The notes under the pieces: model-generated | Database searches by the model: none | What the model was told of the DNA's origin: nothing | Seen by the model: only the letters and a program-made list of their open reading frames with translations | Assembly (NCBI GenBank): GCA_022821275.1 | Contig: JAJEDY010000071.1 | Span: 1-62,493 of the forward strand | DNA length: 62,493 bases | Direction: 5' to 3' | Source: Candidatus Latescibacterota bacterium | Lineage (GTDB): Bacteria > Latescibacterota > UBA2968 | Shown here: piece by piece, positions 17,988 through 27,748 of the stretch | Layout: every line of letters begins with the position of its first letter | Position numbering within the stretch: the first letter of the stretch is position 1 | Program-made: the position numbers and the translations under genes

Positions 17988-19482
17988 ACGCCGCCACAAT
18001 ATAGTTCCCCACCCGCAGGGCATTTGCCGCAATTGTCAAACTCGGATTGACGCCGCCAGATGTGGGAAACACGCTCCCATCTGTCACAAACAAATTGTCA
18101 ATCCCCCGAAACTGGCAATTCTCATCCAGCACACTCGTATCTTCATCATCGCCCATACGCACAGACCCCACACCGTGGGAAAATGTATCAATGCGATACG
18201 TGTGAAAAAAAAACGCGCCCGACGCGCGCAAAATCCCTTTGGCCTTCTCCACGAGATAATCGCGGCGTTCGCAATCTCGCGCAGTGTACTGATGCACAAC
18301 CTGTGCGCGGCTGATGCCATAAACATCCTTCTCATCTGACAGCACAACGCGATTCTCAAACTGCGGCTCATCCTCTGCAACACACAACAGATTCTGCAAA
18401 AAGCCAGCAGCTATTGCCGTCAGATTTTTAAGCCCAAAAGGCGCGTGGTGCTTCAGGGCTATAGGCGACGGCGTATAAATATCCTGAATCACCCCAACGG
18501 CGCGGCCGTCCTGCCCTCGACAATCCTCGTAAAAATCCGAAAAACACACCTGCTTGTGAAACACCTGTTCGGGATTCGTGCGAAACGGAAACACCCCCGC
18601 CACAACAGCATTGCAATGACGCATCAAAAAACGACCAATCAAATCGCCCTGCGGAAACGAATGCAACTCTGACCGCAACAAAATAGCCGGACTTTGCAGT
18701 GCCCCCGCAGCGACAACAGCAACAGGCGCAGACACGTCAAACGCCTTTTTCGTTCTCCGATCCACACACGCCACAGCGCGCACGCGCCCCCCTTCGCAAA
18801 CAACACGCGCGACCTGCACACCCGTCAAAATATCAGCCCCTGCATCCTGCGCCAACTTGAGCAACGTCATCGTCAGATCATTTTTAGCCTCAATCTGACA
18901 CGGAAAACCATCGCAGGTCAAACATCGAATACACACTGTGCGCGCCTGATCCGAAAAATTGATCGCCAGTGGCATGCGAAAAGGCCGATATCTCAATGCG
19001 CGGCCAGCATCCCAAATGCGTTGTGCAGGGCGGGTCAGTTCAATAGGCGGAAACAAATAGTCGCCCGTCCGCGGCGGTTCGCAAGGATCAGCACCCGCCT
19101 CCCCATGCACCTCCAACAAACGCTCGACACAATCGTAATGCGGAGCAAGATCCCCATACAAAATTGGCCACGCGACCAGATCTTCTTCGCGCAGCCTCAG
19201 CGATGCCCCGCCGTAAAACACGGACATCCCACCAACCACTTCATTTTCAACCACATCTGAAAAATCGCGGTCTTCATATTGCCTGACGCGAAGCGGCGAT
19301 GGACCCTGGTAGCGTTTCTCAACCAGCACAGAACGAGGATCCCAATCCATTGCATCGCGCCTTGCCCAATCGCCCCGTTCCAACAGCAAAACCTTCATAC
19401 CCGCCGCAGCCAACACATAAGCGCAGGCACTACCTCCAAATCCCGTACCGATAATAACGGCGTCGTAATCGTTAAAATTCAT
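17980..19482 (-). CDS. GMC-family FAD oxidoreductase with a Cys-rich motif
   Basis: A 500-residue flavoprotein. The N-terminal ADP-binding motif is VIIGTGFGGSACAYVL, the second GMC signature VAAGALQSPAILLRS, and the C-terminal active-site region FSHGVGSVRMG and PTSGGVNPSLTIAANA. CIRCLTCDGFPC near residues 190-201 is a four-Cys cluster known in a subset of these enzymes and possibly metal-binding. Substrates could be sterol-, hopanoid- or sugar-like alcohols. It starts 3 bases after the membrane-protein gene and closes the lipid-export run. Confidence 0.85.
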   Translation of the reverse strand: MNFNDYDAVIIGTGFGGSACAYVLAAAGMKVLLLERGDWARRDAMDWDPRSVLVEKRYQGPSPLRVRQYEDRDFSDVVENEVVGGMSVFYGGASLRLREEDLVAWPILYGDLAPHYDCVERLLEVHGEAGADPCEPPRTGDYLFPPIELTRPAQRIWDAGRALRYRPFRMPLAINFSDQARTVCIRCLTCDGFPCQIEAKNDLTMTLLKLAQDAGADILTGVQVARVVCEGGRVRAVACVDRRTKKAFDVSAPVAVVAAGALQSPAILLRSELHSFPQGDLIGRFLMRHCNAVVAGVFPFRTNPEQVFHKQVCFSDFYEDCRGQDGRAVGVIQDIYTPSPIALKHHAPFGLKNLTAIAAGFLQNLLCVAEDEPQFENRVVLSDEKDVYGISRAQVVHQYTARDCERRDYLVEKAKGILRASGAFFFHTYRIDTFSHGVGSVRMGDDEDTSVLDENCQFRGIDNLFVTDGSVFPTSGGVNPSLTIAANALRVGNYIVAAFR

Positions 19483-19485
19483 TGT

Positions 19486-20295
19486 TCAATAATCGGCAAC
19501 CTCAAACACATACAAAACAATTAACCCAACAATAATGACGAGTGCCCCATAGTGAAATTTTTCTCGGGTATCAATACACCGCTGAATCCGCGGCAAATCG
19601 GGGCGAAATTTGCCCGACATCGTGCGCTGAATATAAGTCTTGTAATACTCCACAACAAAACGCTCCAACCCACCATTCATATAAACCAGAAATCCCAACG
19701 ATATGGGATGCAGGGAATCATTGAGAAAATAGAATAACGGCGAACAAACCGCCAGCACCAGGCCCGACCGCTGAAACTTCAAAATTTTAAACCCCTCAAA
19801 CGGCGCATCTTTATACGCCCCGCCAAGCGACACCAGCAGACCCGTAATATAAGCCGTCAGGAGAAAAACCCAGAAACTCGTCACAGGCGCGGGAATCAAC
19901 AACACGGCAAAAACGCCCAGCACCAGCACAGTTCCCACAGCATAGCGCAACAAATCGCTCGCCACATACCGCCCAAAAAACGTAATGCGCGAAGGCACAA
20001 AATACTTATCCTGATCTTCCGTGCGAAAAAACCCCTTGTAAAGCTCGGCCAAAAACCGTTCCAATCCCATAATCAGAAAAAAAATCTGAACCCATCCCAA
20101 CGCAGAAAAATTCGCCTTAAAAATCGGGACAAAATACAACACCGCAAAAATCACAACATGAAAATAAATACTTCGCGGAAAAGTTCTGGACTTAAAATCC
20201 TCGTAAGGCGAATCTTTGAACGCCCCCCACAAAGACGTATAAAGTCCCGACACAATACTCACACCCAGGGCAATATAAAAATTCATAGCTATCAT
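19486..20295 (-). CDS. Integral membrane protein with an internal duplication, function unknown
   Basis: A 269-residue protein with about seven to eight hydrophobic segments. Two halves are recognisably related: GLYTSLWGAFKDSPYEDF matches GLLVSLGGAYKDAPFEGF, and MGLERFLAELYKGF matches NGGLERFVVEYYKTY. I do not recognise the family. The ATG overlaps the stop of the upstream MMPL gene in an ATGA arrangement, so translation is probably coupled, and the GMC oxidoreductase follows 3 bases later. A role as partner of the exporter or a membrane-bound lipid enzyme is inferred from context only. Confidence 0.8.
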   Translation of the reverse strand: MIAMNFYIALGVSIVSGLYTSLWGAFKDSPYEDFKSRTFPRSIYFHVVIFAVLYFVPIFKANFSALGWVQIFFLIMGLERFLAELYKGFFRTEDQDKYFVPSRITFFGRYVASDLLRYAVGTVLVLGVFAVLLIPAPVTSFWVFLLTAYITGLLVSLGGAYKDAPFEGFKILKFQRSGLVLAVCSPLFYFLNDSLHPISLGFLVYMNGGLERFVVEYYKTYIQRTMSGKFRPDLPRIQRCIDTREKFHYGALVIIVGLIVLYVFEVADY

Positions 20296-22733
20296 TCCGA
20301 TTCGTCTAATTCCTCCACATCACCTTTTTTTGGCACCTTGTCCCCTTCAAGCACTTCCAAAATAGCGGGCAGCACCAGCACGGCAGCCACAAAACAGGTC
20401 AACAAACCAATCAACGCCAACCGCCCAATTGAGTTGAGACCGGGGTGCGTCGCCATCATTAATCCAAAAAAGCCGATCATCGTAGTCAACATGGAAATGA
20501 ACATCGCCCCACCCGTGCTCCTGATCACCACCGGCATCGACCCGGGACCCTCCTCTCGATATCGGTGATAGAGATGCACCCCATTGTCAATCCCCATGCC
20601 AATAATAGTGGGCAACGCGACCATATTGTAGAAATTGAGCTTCAAATCCTGCAAATACAGCGAACCACACATCCACACAGTGCCACAGGTAAGGGGAAAG
20701 ATCACCAATAAAGCAGAGCGCAAACTGCGAAAATCAGTCAGCACAATGAGAAACACGACAATCACCGTCAGCGAGATCGCACGCGGACTATCGCGCAGCA
20801 TCAGACGCAACATATCGGCAAAAATAATATTGGCACTCGACGAATAAAACACCTTGCCCGATTCGGTATGAATCTCGTGTGAATCTTCGGCAAATGCAAT
20901 GGCATTTTTCCCGTCGCGCAACTGCACACTCGGCAAAATTTGCGCAAAATACGCCTGACTGCCATCAATCGTCTCAAATTTTCTCAACAAATTTTCGGGC
21001 AAATCCTCAACCGAAAGTCTCTCGACATCCAACAAATCGCGCAGAGAATCGAGCTTTGCCTTTTGTGCGCCCTTGATCAACTTCGCGCTCTCACCATTGA
21101 CCAGCGCGCGAATTTCTCCAATAATATCCAGCTTCTCGTCCTGGCCCCGCAACTCTGTCCAGAGCGTTTTGACTTTATCAATCGTCGGCGTTGGATCATC
21201 TTCGGCTATCTTCTTTTCCAATGCATCCACAATTTCATCGAGTTCCGCCTTGCTATCCGCCAGCACGATACCATAAGACTGTGATTCACTGCCGTATCTC
21301 GGAATCGTCGCCATCTTTTGTTTGACCTTGACCGATGCGGGCAAGTTAGAGCGCAAATTGGTAAAATCGTATTCAAAATCTATATCGCGCAAATGAATAC
21401 CCAGATATACCGTAAGGATCAGCGCGCCGGCAATCACCAGCTTTGGATATGGGAAATGCCCCCGGCTACCGCCCCAATTGTGTCCCCACACATGCCGCAT
21501 GCGAATCCACATAAACCTTTGATCTGCCAGCACCAGCACAGCGGGCAACACAGTCGTCATAGAGACCAGCGACATCAAAATGCCCGTACCCACAATAAAA
21601 CCAAACTCGGAAAAACCCCTGAAATCTGTCAGCGTCAGAGAAAAGAACGCAATAGACGTGGTAATCGCCGCCGTCAAAATAGCCTGTCCAGTCTGGCTCA
21701 GCATCGTCTCTATGGATAGCTGCACATTCGTTTTATCCATGCGAACTTCGAGATATCGCGCAAACATGTGAATGCCAAAATCGATCCCCAGACCAAACAA
21801 AATCACAAATAAGAAAGCCGTCATAGTATTCAAATTGCCGATAACCCAGTACGTAATCGCAAACGCCCATATCAAACCCATCGCCAGCGGAATAGCCACA
21901 AAAAAAGCCGCCAATGGTTGGCGGAAATAAAACGTCAAAAGCGCGACAATACCCACGACACCAAATATCAACGTCGAACGGACATCGCTTAAAATGGTAT
22001 CGTATTCGTCAATTTTATTCTTAAACGGTCCTCCGTATTCAACCAACATCTGAGGGTGATACGCGCGCGGATTCACCTTCTTGACCGCCTGCTGAATAAC
22101 CTTCTGCATATCCTTGGCAAAACCGATATTGCTCACCGTACCCGCTGCCATTGCCTCCAATGCCAGGATGGTACGGTCAGGATTGGTATAATACGTCTCG
22201 TCCCCATTATCTGCCGTGCGATACTTCGACTCAATATCCGAAAAATCGAGCACGACTTCTTCGTCATCAAGAGAAATATACAACGGCGACAGCTTCAACT
22301 TTTCCTGGATGATATAATCATCTATACGCGTGAGAACCTCATCCAAATCATCCGTTTCCATGAACAACAGCGCATTTTTGCGATAAAATTCCGCATCTCG
22401 CTTGTAATCGACAAAGTTGATATAGGTCTCGTATTTCGCGTCCTGTAACTCATGTGCGAGATCCTCGGCAAAACGCCTATTTGCCTCAAAATCGGGACTC
22501 TGTACCAAAACCACCAGACTACCCACACCACCCACGCGCTGTTTGATCTCATTGAGCGTCTTCACACTCTGATAATTTTCCGGAATCAGGACAACGAGAT
22601 CCGTATCGAGCTTCCGTCCGAGCCTGTACACAAAAATACTGCAAAAGGCTGTCAACAAAATCGACACCACAAGAATACCTCTGTAGTGTCGATAAGTCCA
22701 CCCCGCCAAAAAACGAAGCCCCACTTCAACCAA
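20292..22733 (-). CDS. MMPL/RND-type lipid exporter (HpnN-like)
   Basis: An 813-residue inner-membrane transporter with the two-fold RND plan: one N-terminal helix, a periplasmic loop, a bundle of helices, then the same again. Both bundles carry the proton-relay region (GLGIDFGIHMFARY and GMGIDNGVHLYHRY). HpnN-type proteins move hopanoids or other lipids toward the outer membrane. The start is TTG at 22733 with AGGTGG 6 bases upstream. It follows the MlaC-like gene by 14 bases. Confidence 0.88.
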   Translation of the reverse strand: MVEVGLRFLAGWTYRHYRGILVVSILLTAFCSIFVYRLGRKLDTDLVVLIPENYQSVKTLNEIKQRVGGVGSLVVLVQSPDFEANRRFAEDLAHELQDAKYETYINFVDYKRDAEFYRKNALLFMETDDLDEVLTRIDDYIIQEKLKLSPLYISLDDEEVVLDFSDIESKYRTADNGDETYYTNPDRTILALEAMAAGTVSNIGFAKDMQKVIQQAVKKVNPRAYHPQMLVEYGGPFKNKIDEYDTILSDVRSTLIFGVVGIVALLTFYFRQPLAAFFVAIPLAMGLIWAFAITYWVIGNLNTMTAFLFVILFGLGIDFGIHMFARYLEVRMDKTNVQLSIETMLSQTGQAILTAAITTSIAFFSLTLTDFRGFSEFGFIVGTGILMSLVSMTTVLPAVLVLADQRFMWIRMRHVWGHNWGGSRGHFPYPKLVIAGALILTVYLGIHLRDIDFEYDFTNLRSNLPASVKVKQKMATIPRYGSESQSYGIVLADSKAELDEIVDALEKKIAEDDPTPTIDKVKTLWTELRGQDEKLDIIGEIRALVNGESAKLIKGAQKAKLDSLRDLLDVERLSVEDLPENLLRKFETIDGSQAYFAQILPSVQLRDGKNAIAFAEDSHEIHTESGKVFYSSSANIIFADMLRLMLRDSPRAISLTVIVVFLIVLTDFRSLRSALLVIFPLTCGTVWMCGSLYLQDLKLNFYNMVALPTIIGMGIDNGVHLYHRYREEGPGSMPVVIRSTGGAMFISMLTTMIGFFGLMMATHPGLNSIGRLALIGLLTCFVAAVLVLPAILEVLEGDKVPKKGDVEELDESE

Positions 22734-22747
22734 TGAGAGCCACCTTT

Positions 22748-23344
22748 CTAATCCGACTTATCTTCACTTAGTTTTTCTTTCAACTTATCCATTAAGCCAG
22801 CAAAAGAAGACCTGCGAATCTCCCGGCGAAACTGCGACCGGTTGCTGCGCGCAACACTCAACTCATCGATGACCATATCGTAAATCAACCACTTGTCATC
22901 AACGAGATGCAATTTATAGTCAATCGTACTCGACTCCCGCCTGTAATACACCACCGTCTTGACAATAGCCTGTGTGCTGTCAACCTCGACACCCGTATAA
23001 TCGATCTTTTCCGCTTTCGTATATAACGCGGGATCGGCGTAATTTTTCTCGATCAACTGCCTGTTCACAGCCACAAAATCAGCCCGCTCTTCTTCTGTTC
23101 GCGCTGCCCAATCCCGGCCGAGAGACTCCCGGCTAAAGGTTTCAAAATCGAACAACTCACCGACGATAGCTTTAAGCGCGGCACGCTCTTCAGCCGTATC
23201 GCCCCCGGTTTCTGAACGCACGATATCCTGAATCGCCCGATCGCGGCCCTTCACCATCTCGAGCAGCGCATCGCCCTGATCAGACGCACCCGCCACCCCC
23301 ATCAACACGAGCATCAGAAACGCAGATCTGAGTAATAAAATCAT
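22748..23344 (-). CDS. MlaC/Ttg2D (HpnM)-like periplasmic lipid carrier
   Basis: A 198-residue protein with a short signal peptide (LLLRSAFLMLVLMGVAGAS). The mature part follows the MlaC pattern: an early helical IVGELFDFETFSRESLG, then RADFVAVNRQLIEKNYA, YTGVEVDSTQAIVKT and DDKWLIYDMVIDELS. MlaC proteins ferry phospholipids across the periplasm; paired with an HpnN-like exporter, the homologue is often called HpnM. Adjacent placement supports a joint role. Confidence 0.85.
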   Translation of the reverse strand: MILLLRSAFLMLVLMGVAGASDQGDALLEMVKGRDRAIQDIVRSETGGDTAEERAALKAIVGELFDFETFSRESLGRDWAARTEEERADFVAVNRQLIEKNYADPALYTKAEKIDYTGVEVDSTQAIVKTVVYYRRESSTIDYKLHLVDDKWLIYDMVIDELSVARSNRSQFRREIRRSSFAGLMDKLKEKLSEDKSD

Positions 23345-23537
23345 AACATATCGCCTATGAATATCAACAACTTGTTTGCAGACAGAATCTCCGTCAATTT
23401 TAGTCTTTTTCTTTCACAAAGTCAAGACAGCGACAGACTGTCATAAAAAAGAGAACCTGAGTATTAACAAAAAGAAAGAACGCCCTATTTTGCAACAAAA
23501 TTCTCTAATTATTTTTCAAAAAATACCGCGTACAAAC

Positions 23538-23577
23538 AAACTTCTGTTGAAGTTATACACCCCTCCAACAGAAGTTT
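23538..23577. repeat. Perfect 12-bp inverted repeat before the MlaC-like gene
   Basis: AAACTTCTGTTG (23538-23549) and CAACAGAAGTTT (23566-23577) are exact inverse copies around a 16-base spacer. There is no T-run on either side, so it is not a classic terminator. An operator or mRNA hairpin in the 257-base spacer between the fusion gene and the MlaC-like gene is possible. Nothing else is seen in 23345-23601. Confidence 0.6.
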
Positions 23578-23601
23578 ATCCCAATCCAGACAAAATTTGC
23601 A

Positions 23602-25047
23602 TCAATCCGCTTTCTCTCCCACATCCACATTCAAAGCACTTCGCGCGCGCAGCATCTGCCCGCCAAAGCCAAAAATACCCGCCGTCAACAGCGCGGAACC
23701 AATCACGAGGAACCAGTACATCCCCTCAATACTATTGGCGACAGCCAGCGTACAAAAGAAAGCGGCAAAAAAATCGCGGCGGCTCACAAATTTGAGCGAC
23801 ATACAAAAACGGTGAAACCACCCGCGTTCACTCTCGGGAACATCGCTCGAAAACGCCATATTAAAACTCACAATACTGCCGGATCCCACCAGTTTCATAT
23901 ACAGAAAAATCAGCAACACCCCCAACGCATCCAGAAAAACCATCACACCGCCCAGCAGGGGATAAAATGCCTCGCCCGTATATTCATACATCCCGGCGAG
24001 CACCGCCATAAAAAACACGAGATAGGACATATTATCCGCCAGCGTATCGACCCACTCGCCCAGGCGAGAACCCATAAATTTTAACTTCGCAATCTCACCA
24101 TCGCACCCATCCACAATAGACGCAAACTGAAACAACAGCCCACCCAGTGCCAGATGCAAATAACTCGCACTCCCCTTAAAAACCAGCCATGCCGACAAAA
24201 AACTCAACAACATCGTCGCAATCGACAACTGATTTGGTGTAACAGGTGTATGCACGAGCAAACGAGAAATGCGCGTAGAAATTTTGCGATTGAAATAGCG
24301 CGACACAAAACCATCGGTAGGCTTGCCAAGCCTGCGAAACATCTCCTGCTCGGCGTGAACATGTGCCTCGGGCGTATCCACATCGAGCCAAAACGCGCCA
24401 TCGATATCCGCAGTCCGCATACTGCCTCTATCAGCCAGAACGCGAATCCCCCCCGACAACGACCCCTCGCCCTCTGCAATAGACTGCTCGAGCGCGTTGA
24501 ACAAAAACGGACTACACAGAAAAATCCCCATATCCACCGCATTGAAATCGGCCAACTCTTTTCCAATTTTGACCACGTGACGGTTCTGTGCCATCACCTT
24601 CGTAGCATCTTCCATATCAAAAATGCCATCGATATCTGTATCGACACACAGCACGGCTTCATCTTGTCCAACCGGCATACGACGCAACTTGACCAGTATC
24701 TCGGGATCAAACAGATGATCGGACATCAAAAGAATAAACGGCTCATCGACATATTCCCTGGCACTCAATACCGACACCCCATTGCCGCGCGCCCATTCCT
24801 TATTCTGAACCCAGTCAATCGCCACACCCGAAAGTTGCGGATCATCGGCAAGCGCGTGCATAATCTCGTGGCCCCGATACCCTACCACAACCACAAACTC
24901 CGAAATGCCCGCGCGCATAGCCGACAAAATCGTGCGCTTGAGCAATGGCACACCGGCCAGGGGCACGAGAGGCTTGGGCAAATCCGCCCCATAACCTCTC
25001 AACCGACTACCCATACCAGCGGCAATAATTACAGCTTTATTCACCAT
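23602..25047 (-). CDS. Bifunctional sugar-phosphate nucleotidyltransferase / CDP-alcohol phosphatidyltransferase (IPCT-DIPPS-like)
   Basis: A 481-residue fusion. Residues 1 to about 230 are a nucleotidyltransferase (AVIIAAGMGSRLRG, DLPKPLVPL). Residues from about 245 are a membrane CDP-alcohol phosphotransferase with the family signature in the form VDGCDGEIAKL then GEWVDTLADN. This layout matches inositol-1-phosphate cytidylyltransferase fused to di-myo-inositol-phosphate phosphate synthase. In non-thermophiles such fusions may make a phospholipid head group or phosphodiester solute instead. Start 25047 is the ATG just before VNKAVII. Confidence 0.85.
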   Translation of the reverse strand: MVNKAVIIAAGMGSRLRGYGADLPKPLVPLAGVPLLKRTILSAMRAGISEFVVVVGYRGHEIMHALADDPQLSGVAIDWVQNKEWARGNGVSVLSAREYVDEPFILLMSDHLFDPEILVKLRRMPVGQDEAVLCVDTDIDGIFDMEDATKVMAQNRHVVKIGKELADFNAVDMGIFLCSPFLFNALEQSIAEGEGSLSGGIRVLADRGSMRTADIDGAFWLDVDTPEAHVHAEQEMFRRLGKPTDGFVSRYFNRKISTRISRLLVHTPVTPNQLSIATMLLSFLSAWLVFKGSASYLHLALGGLLFQFASIVDGCDGEIAKLKFMGSRLGEWVDTLADNMSYLVFFMAVLAGMYEYTGEAFYPLLGGVMVFLDALGVLLIFLYMKLVGSGSIVSFNMAFSSDVPESERGWFHRFCMSLKFVSRRDFFAAFFCTLAVANSIEGMYWFLVIGSALLTAGIFGFGGQMLRARSALNVDVGEKAD

Positions 25048-25081
25048 AACTTCTACAACCTTTCGCAATATCCCGAACGAT

Positions 25082-26437
25082 TTACAAAAGACTGCGTCCA
25101 ACAGCCCGTTGTAATCTCGCCCAGGAACGGTTAAAATTAAACACTGCTTCGTAATACTTGGCGCGAATAACGCCGTACTCTTTTGCGGCATCAATCATAT
25201 CCGATGCCTCTTCAAGCCCGGCATTAAATCCATCGCGAACCGATATAAACCACCGGCGGGTCGCCCGCCGCGCCGCGCTGGCAGCCGCCATATTTTTCTG
25301 TGCCTCGATCAACTCGCGATAAATCTTCTCAATTTCAATTGCCACGCCCTTCTCGGCCAATTGCTTTTGATACAACAACTTCTGGTATTCCAAACTCGCT
25401 TTCCGCGCCTTCGCCGACGTAAGCCCAAACGACAGCGACTGCCGAACACCTATCACCGCCCCTGCCTGCAAAATATTGAAATCATCTCTGGCAAAAGGAC
25501 TTAGTTGATCGTCGCGGTTCGGTGCGTAGCCATACTTAAATTGACCCGCAATAAAGACCTGGGGATATTGCTCGCCTTTTGCCACCTGCATCAGGGATTC
25601 ACGCACCTGCACAACAGCCTGTAACTGCTGCATATCCTCGCGCGCTCCCGCGCGCTGAAGATAAAACTCAAGCGGCTCAATCTCCACATCAACAGGCGTT
25701 AGTGGACCAGCGAGAGTCAGCGAATCCCCCTCGCTCAATCCCAAAAGCAGGCGCAGGGCAGACTCGGCAAGTGCTTTTGTTTTTGCTGCCTCGTGTACTT
25801 TTTCGCGCACATCAAAGGCAAACCGATCAATGCGGCCCAGATCGGCATACGTAAAATCGCCTTCATCTGCCTCCAGCTTCTCCACCACAAAATCGCGCGC
25901 CGTTTGAAAATCACTTTGCGCCTCCAGTGCCAGCGCCCACAAATCCTGCGTCAGTTGCAACCCAAAATACACCTCGGCAACCTGAAGCTCCAGGTCGCCT
26001 CGCGCTTTGCGCAACCCCGCCTGCTGAGCCGTCACCCCTGCCATAGCCGCTGATTTGGCTCCGGATAAATAGCCAAATGTGAACAGAGGTTGCACCACCG
26101 TCGCTTCTGTACGCGTAAAAATACTCAAATGACTCAGCATAGTATCGCCAGTGAGCGCGTCACCGCGCGCCTCGGGCGAGGGACCAATAACGGATCGCAG
26201 TTCAAACTGCGGCAAAAAGCGGATGGCATTGGCCTGATCCAATTGCGCCCGCGCAATATCGACATCAACCGCAGCGGCACGCACGCCGGGATGCACGCGC
26301 ATCGCCTGTGCAATACTCGCGGACAAATCATAAGTTTCGGCGCGAAGAGAATGCACACAAATAAAAATCCCCAAATAGGACACACATAGCTTGAACATGT
26401 GTGAAAAAACAACACACCTGTTGCAATTTAACAACAT
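25082..26437 (-). CDS. TolC-family outer-membrane efflux channel protein
   Basis: A 451-residue protein with a signal peptide (LCVSYLGIFICVHSLRAE) followed by the two-fold helical/barrel pattern of outer-membrane efflux proteins: DIARAQLDQANAIRFLPQF, LRKARGDLELQVAEVYFGL, and in the second half ARKASLEYQKLLYQKQ and VAIEIEKIYRELIEAQK. GGAG lies 4 bases before the ATG at 26437. It starts the transcript that continues through the fusion gene. Confidence 0.88.
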   Translation of the reverse strand: MLLNCNRCVVFSHMFKLCVSYLGIFICVHSLRAETYDLSASIAQAMRVHPGVRAAAVDVDIARAQLDQANAIRFLPQFELRSVIGPSPEARGDALTGDTMLSHLSIFTRTEATVVQPLFTFGYLSGAKSAAMAGVTAQQAGLRKARGDLELQVAEVYFGLQLTQDLWALALEAQSDFQTARDFVVEKLEADEGDFTYADLGRIDRFAFDVREKVHEAAKTKALAESALRLLLGLSEGDSLTLAGPLTPVDVEIEPLEFYLQRAGAREDMQQLQAVVQVRESLMQVAKGEQYPQVFIAGQFKYGYAPNRDDQLSPFARDDFNILQAGAVIGVRQSLSFGLTSAKARKASLEYQKLLYQKQLAEKGVAIEIEKIYRELIEAQKNMAAASAARRATRRWFISVRDGFNAGLEEASDMIDAAKEYGVIRAKYYEAVFNFNRSWARLQRAVGRSLL

Positions 26438-26468
26438 ATATCTCCTGAATACCGGCGAAAAACTCAGC

Positions 26469-26498
26469 AATATAAAAATCTATATCTATATTAAACAA
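26469..26498 (-). promoter_or_regulatory. Candidate promoter for the tolC-like gene
   Basis: On the minus strand, TTGTTT (26498-26493), 18 bp, TATATT (26474-26469), within a very AT-rich stretch about 30 bases before the ATG. Confidence 0.4.
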
Positions 26499-26579
26499 AT
26501 AGTTAAAAAAAGACCATCCAAACAGGCACAAAATATCTTCTCCCTATATAAGCGAAAACCGTGCCAGTGTAAAAATATA

Positions 26580-26606
26580 CAAAAAACCCGGACAAAAGTC
26601 CGGGTT
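26580..26606 (-). terminator. Intrinsic terminator after the flippase-like gene
   Basis: A perfect 9-bp stem (26606-26598 with 26593-26585), 4-base loop and T-run on the minus strand (26585-26580). It separates the flippase-like gene from the TolC transcript. Confidence 0.8.
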
Positions 26607-26701
26607 AGATATACTAACGTTTTGATCCGCGAGAAGTTCCTTCCCATCCACCCACACGTAGCACAACGAAGCCGCCAACCGCTGATCGCTAAATATTAGC
26701 C

Positions 26702-26736
26702 TCTGTGTTTATCGGTGTTCATCTGTGGTTGCTTTT
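26702..26736 (-). repeat. 10-bp-periodic stop-codon-linked repeat tract (copy A)
   Basis: The minus strand reads AAAAGCAACCAC followed by three units of the form CACnGATnAA. All 35 bases are identical to 59059-59093. The tract supplies the last codons (KSNHR) and TGA stop of the flippase-like gene. Confidence 0.85.
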
Positions 26737-27675
26737 CACCGCCATCAAAACAAATCCAAAAGACACCCAGAAAATTTTCCGGATGCGCCGGATCAATGCA
26801 ACGCCCAATCCCAATTCTGGCGTCAGCCCCAACAATTGAAAAAGAAACACATGCCCGCTCTCAAAAACACCGACACCAGATGGAATAAAGAAAAACGCCG
26901 TATTGATAATCAACGACAAAGACGTGAGTAAAAAAGCAGTCAAAAAAGATTGTGGCTGTCCCAACAAACCGAGAATCGCATACACCTCAAAAGTTCCCAA
27001 AACCCAGCTCAGTATGTGCAATGCCATACACACCCAGAACCCCTGGCGATTCTGCCGATAAAATGCCGCAATCGTCCGATCAACTTCTTCAAACTTTTCA
27101 CGCCTCGACTCCAGAAAAGAGAGACGCAACTTCTTCAAAACATCCAGCAACCACACAGATGCCCGCTGGCGCTGAGACATATAAGCCGCCACAATTCCAA
27201 CCGTGCCCAACACCAGGGCAGCCCCCAAACCAATCTGCACTTCTACAGAAAGCGGAAACATGCCCACTGCCAACCCCGTGCCAACCAGCGCGAAGACCAG
27301 GCCACTCACCAGTTCAACCGTCTTATTGATCACCAGAGAGGGTACGCCCTGCGTCACAGAAATCCGATCGCGCAACATATACGCTTTGGCCACCTCACCG
27401 CCCACATGAGAAGCCGGTGTGACATTGCCAATGGCTTCTCCCGACAACTTCGTACAAAAAAGCGACCAAAAATGCGGACGGTCGCCATCAAAACACATCG
27501 CCCATGCCCACGTATTGCTCACATGCCAGCCCAATGCAATGAGCAAAACAGGTACATAGCCCCATCCCATCTGCCGCACTTGCGTCCAGGCAGCAATAAT
27601 CCCAACCTCGTAGATCAACACCGCCAGCAGCGTTAACCCAATGCCCCATAACATCACCCGGCGCGCAGTTTTCAT
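26719..27675 (-). CDS. Lysylphosphatidylglycerol synthase transmembrane-domain (AglD/MprF-type flippase-like) protein
   Basis: A 318-residue polytopic membrane protein (first helix MLWGIGLTLLAVLIYEVG). It matches the LPG-synthase TM region family through SHVGGEVAKAYMLRD, LVINKTVELVSGL and IPSGVGVFESGHVFLFQLLG. These proteins translocate or modify polar lipids. The C-terminal KSNHR and the stop lie within a dispersed repeat tract, so the original end may have been different. The ATG at 27675 is chosen over an upstream TTG at 27708. Confidence 0.8.
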   Translation of the reverse strand: MKTARRVMLWGIGLTLLAVLIYEVGIIAAWTQVRQMGWGYVPVLLIALGWHVSNTWAWAMCFDGDRPHFWSLFCTKLSGEAIGNVTPASHVGGEVAKAYMLRDRISVTQGVPSLVINKTVELVSGLVFALVGTGLAVGMFPLSVEVQIGLGAALVLGTVGIVAAYMSQRQRASVWLLDVLKKLRLSFLESRREKFEEVDRTIAAFYRQNRQGFWVCMALHILSWVLGTFEVYAILGLLGQPQSFLTAFLLTSLSLIINTAFFFIPSGVGVFESGHVFLFQLLGLTPELGLGVALIRRIRKIFWVSFGFVLMAVKSNHR

Positions 27676-27748
27676 TCGCTTATCTATCCCAAAAGAAACG
27701 GCGACCAAAATGCGCCGCCGTTCGTCGATAGTGTCTAATAGAACACCG

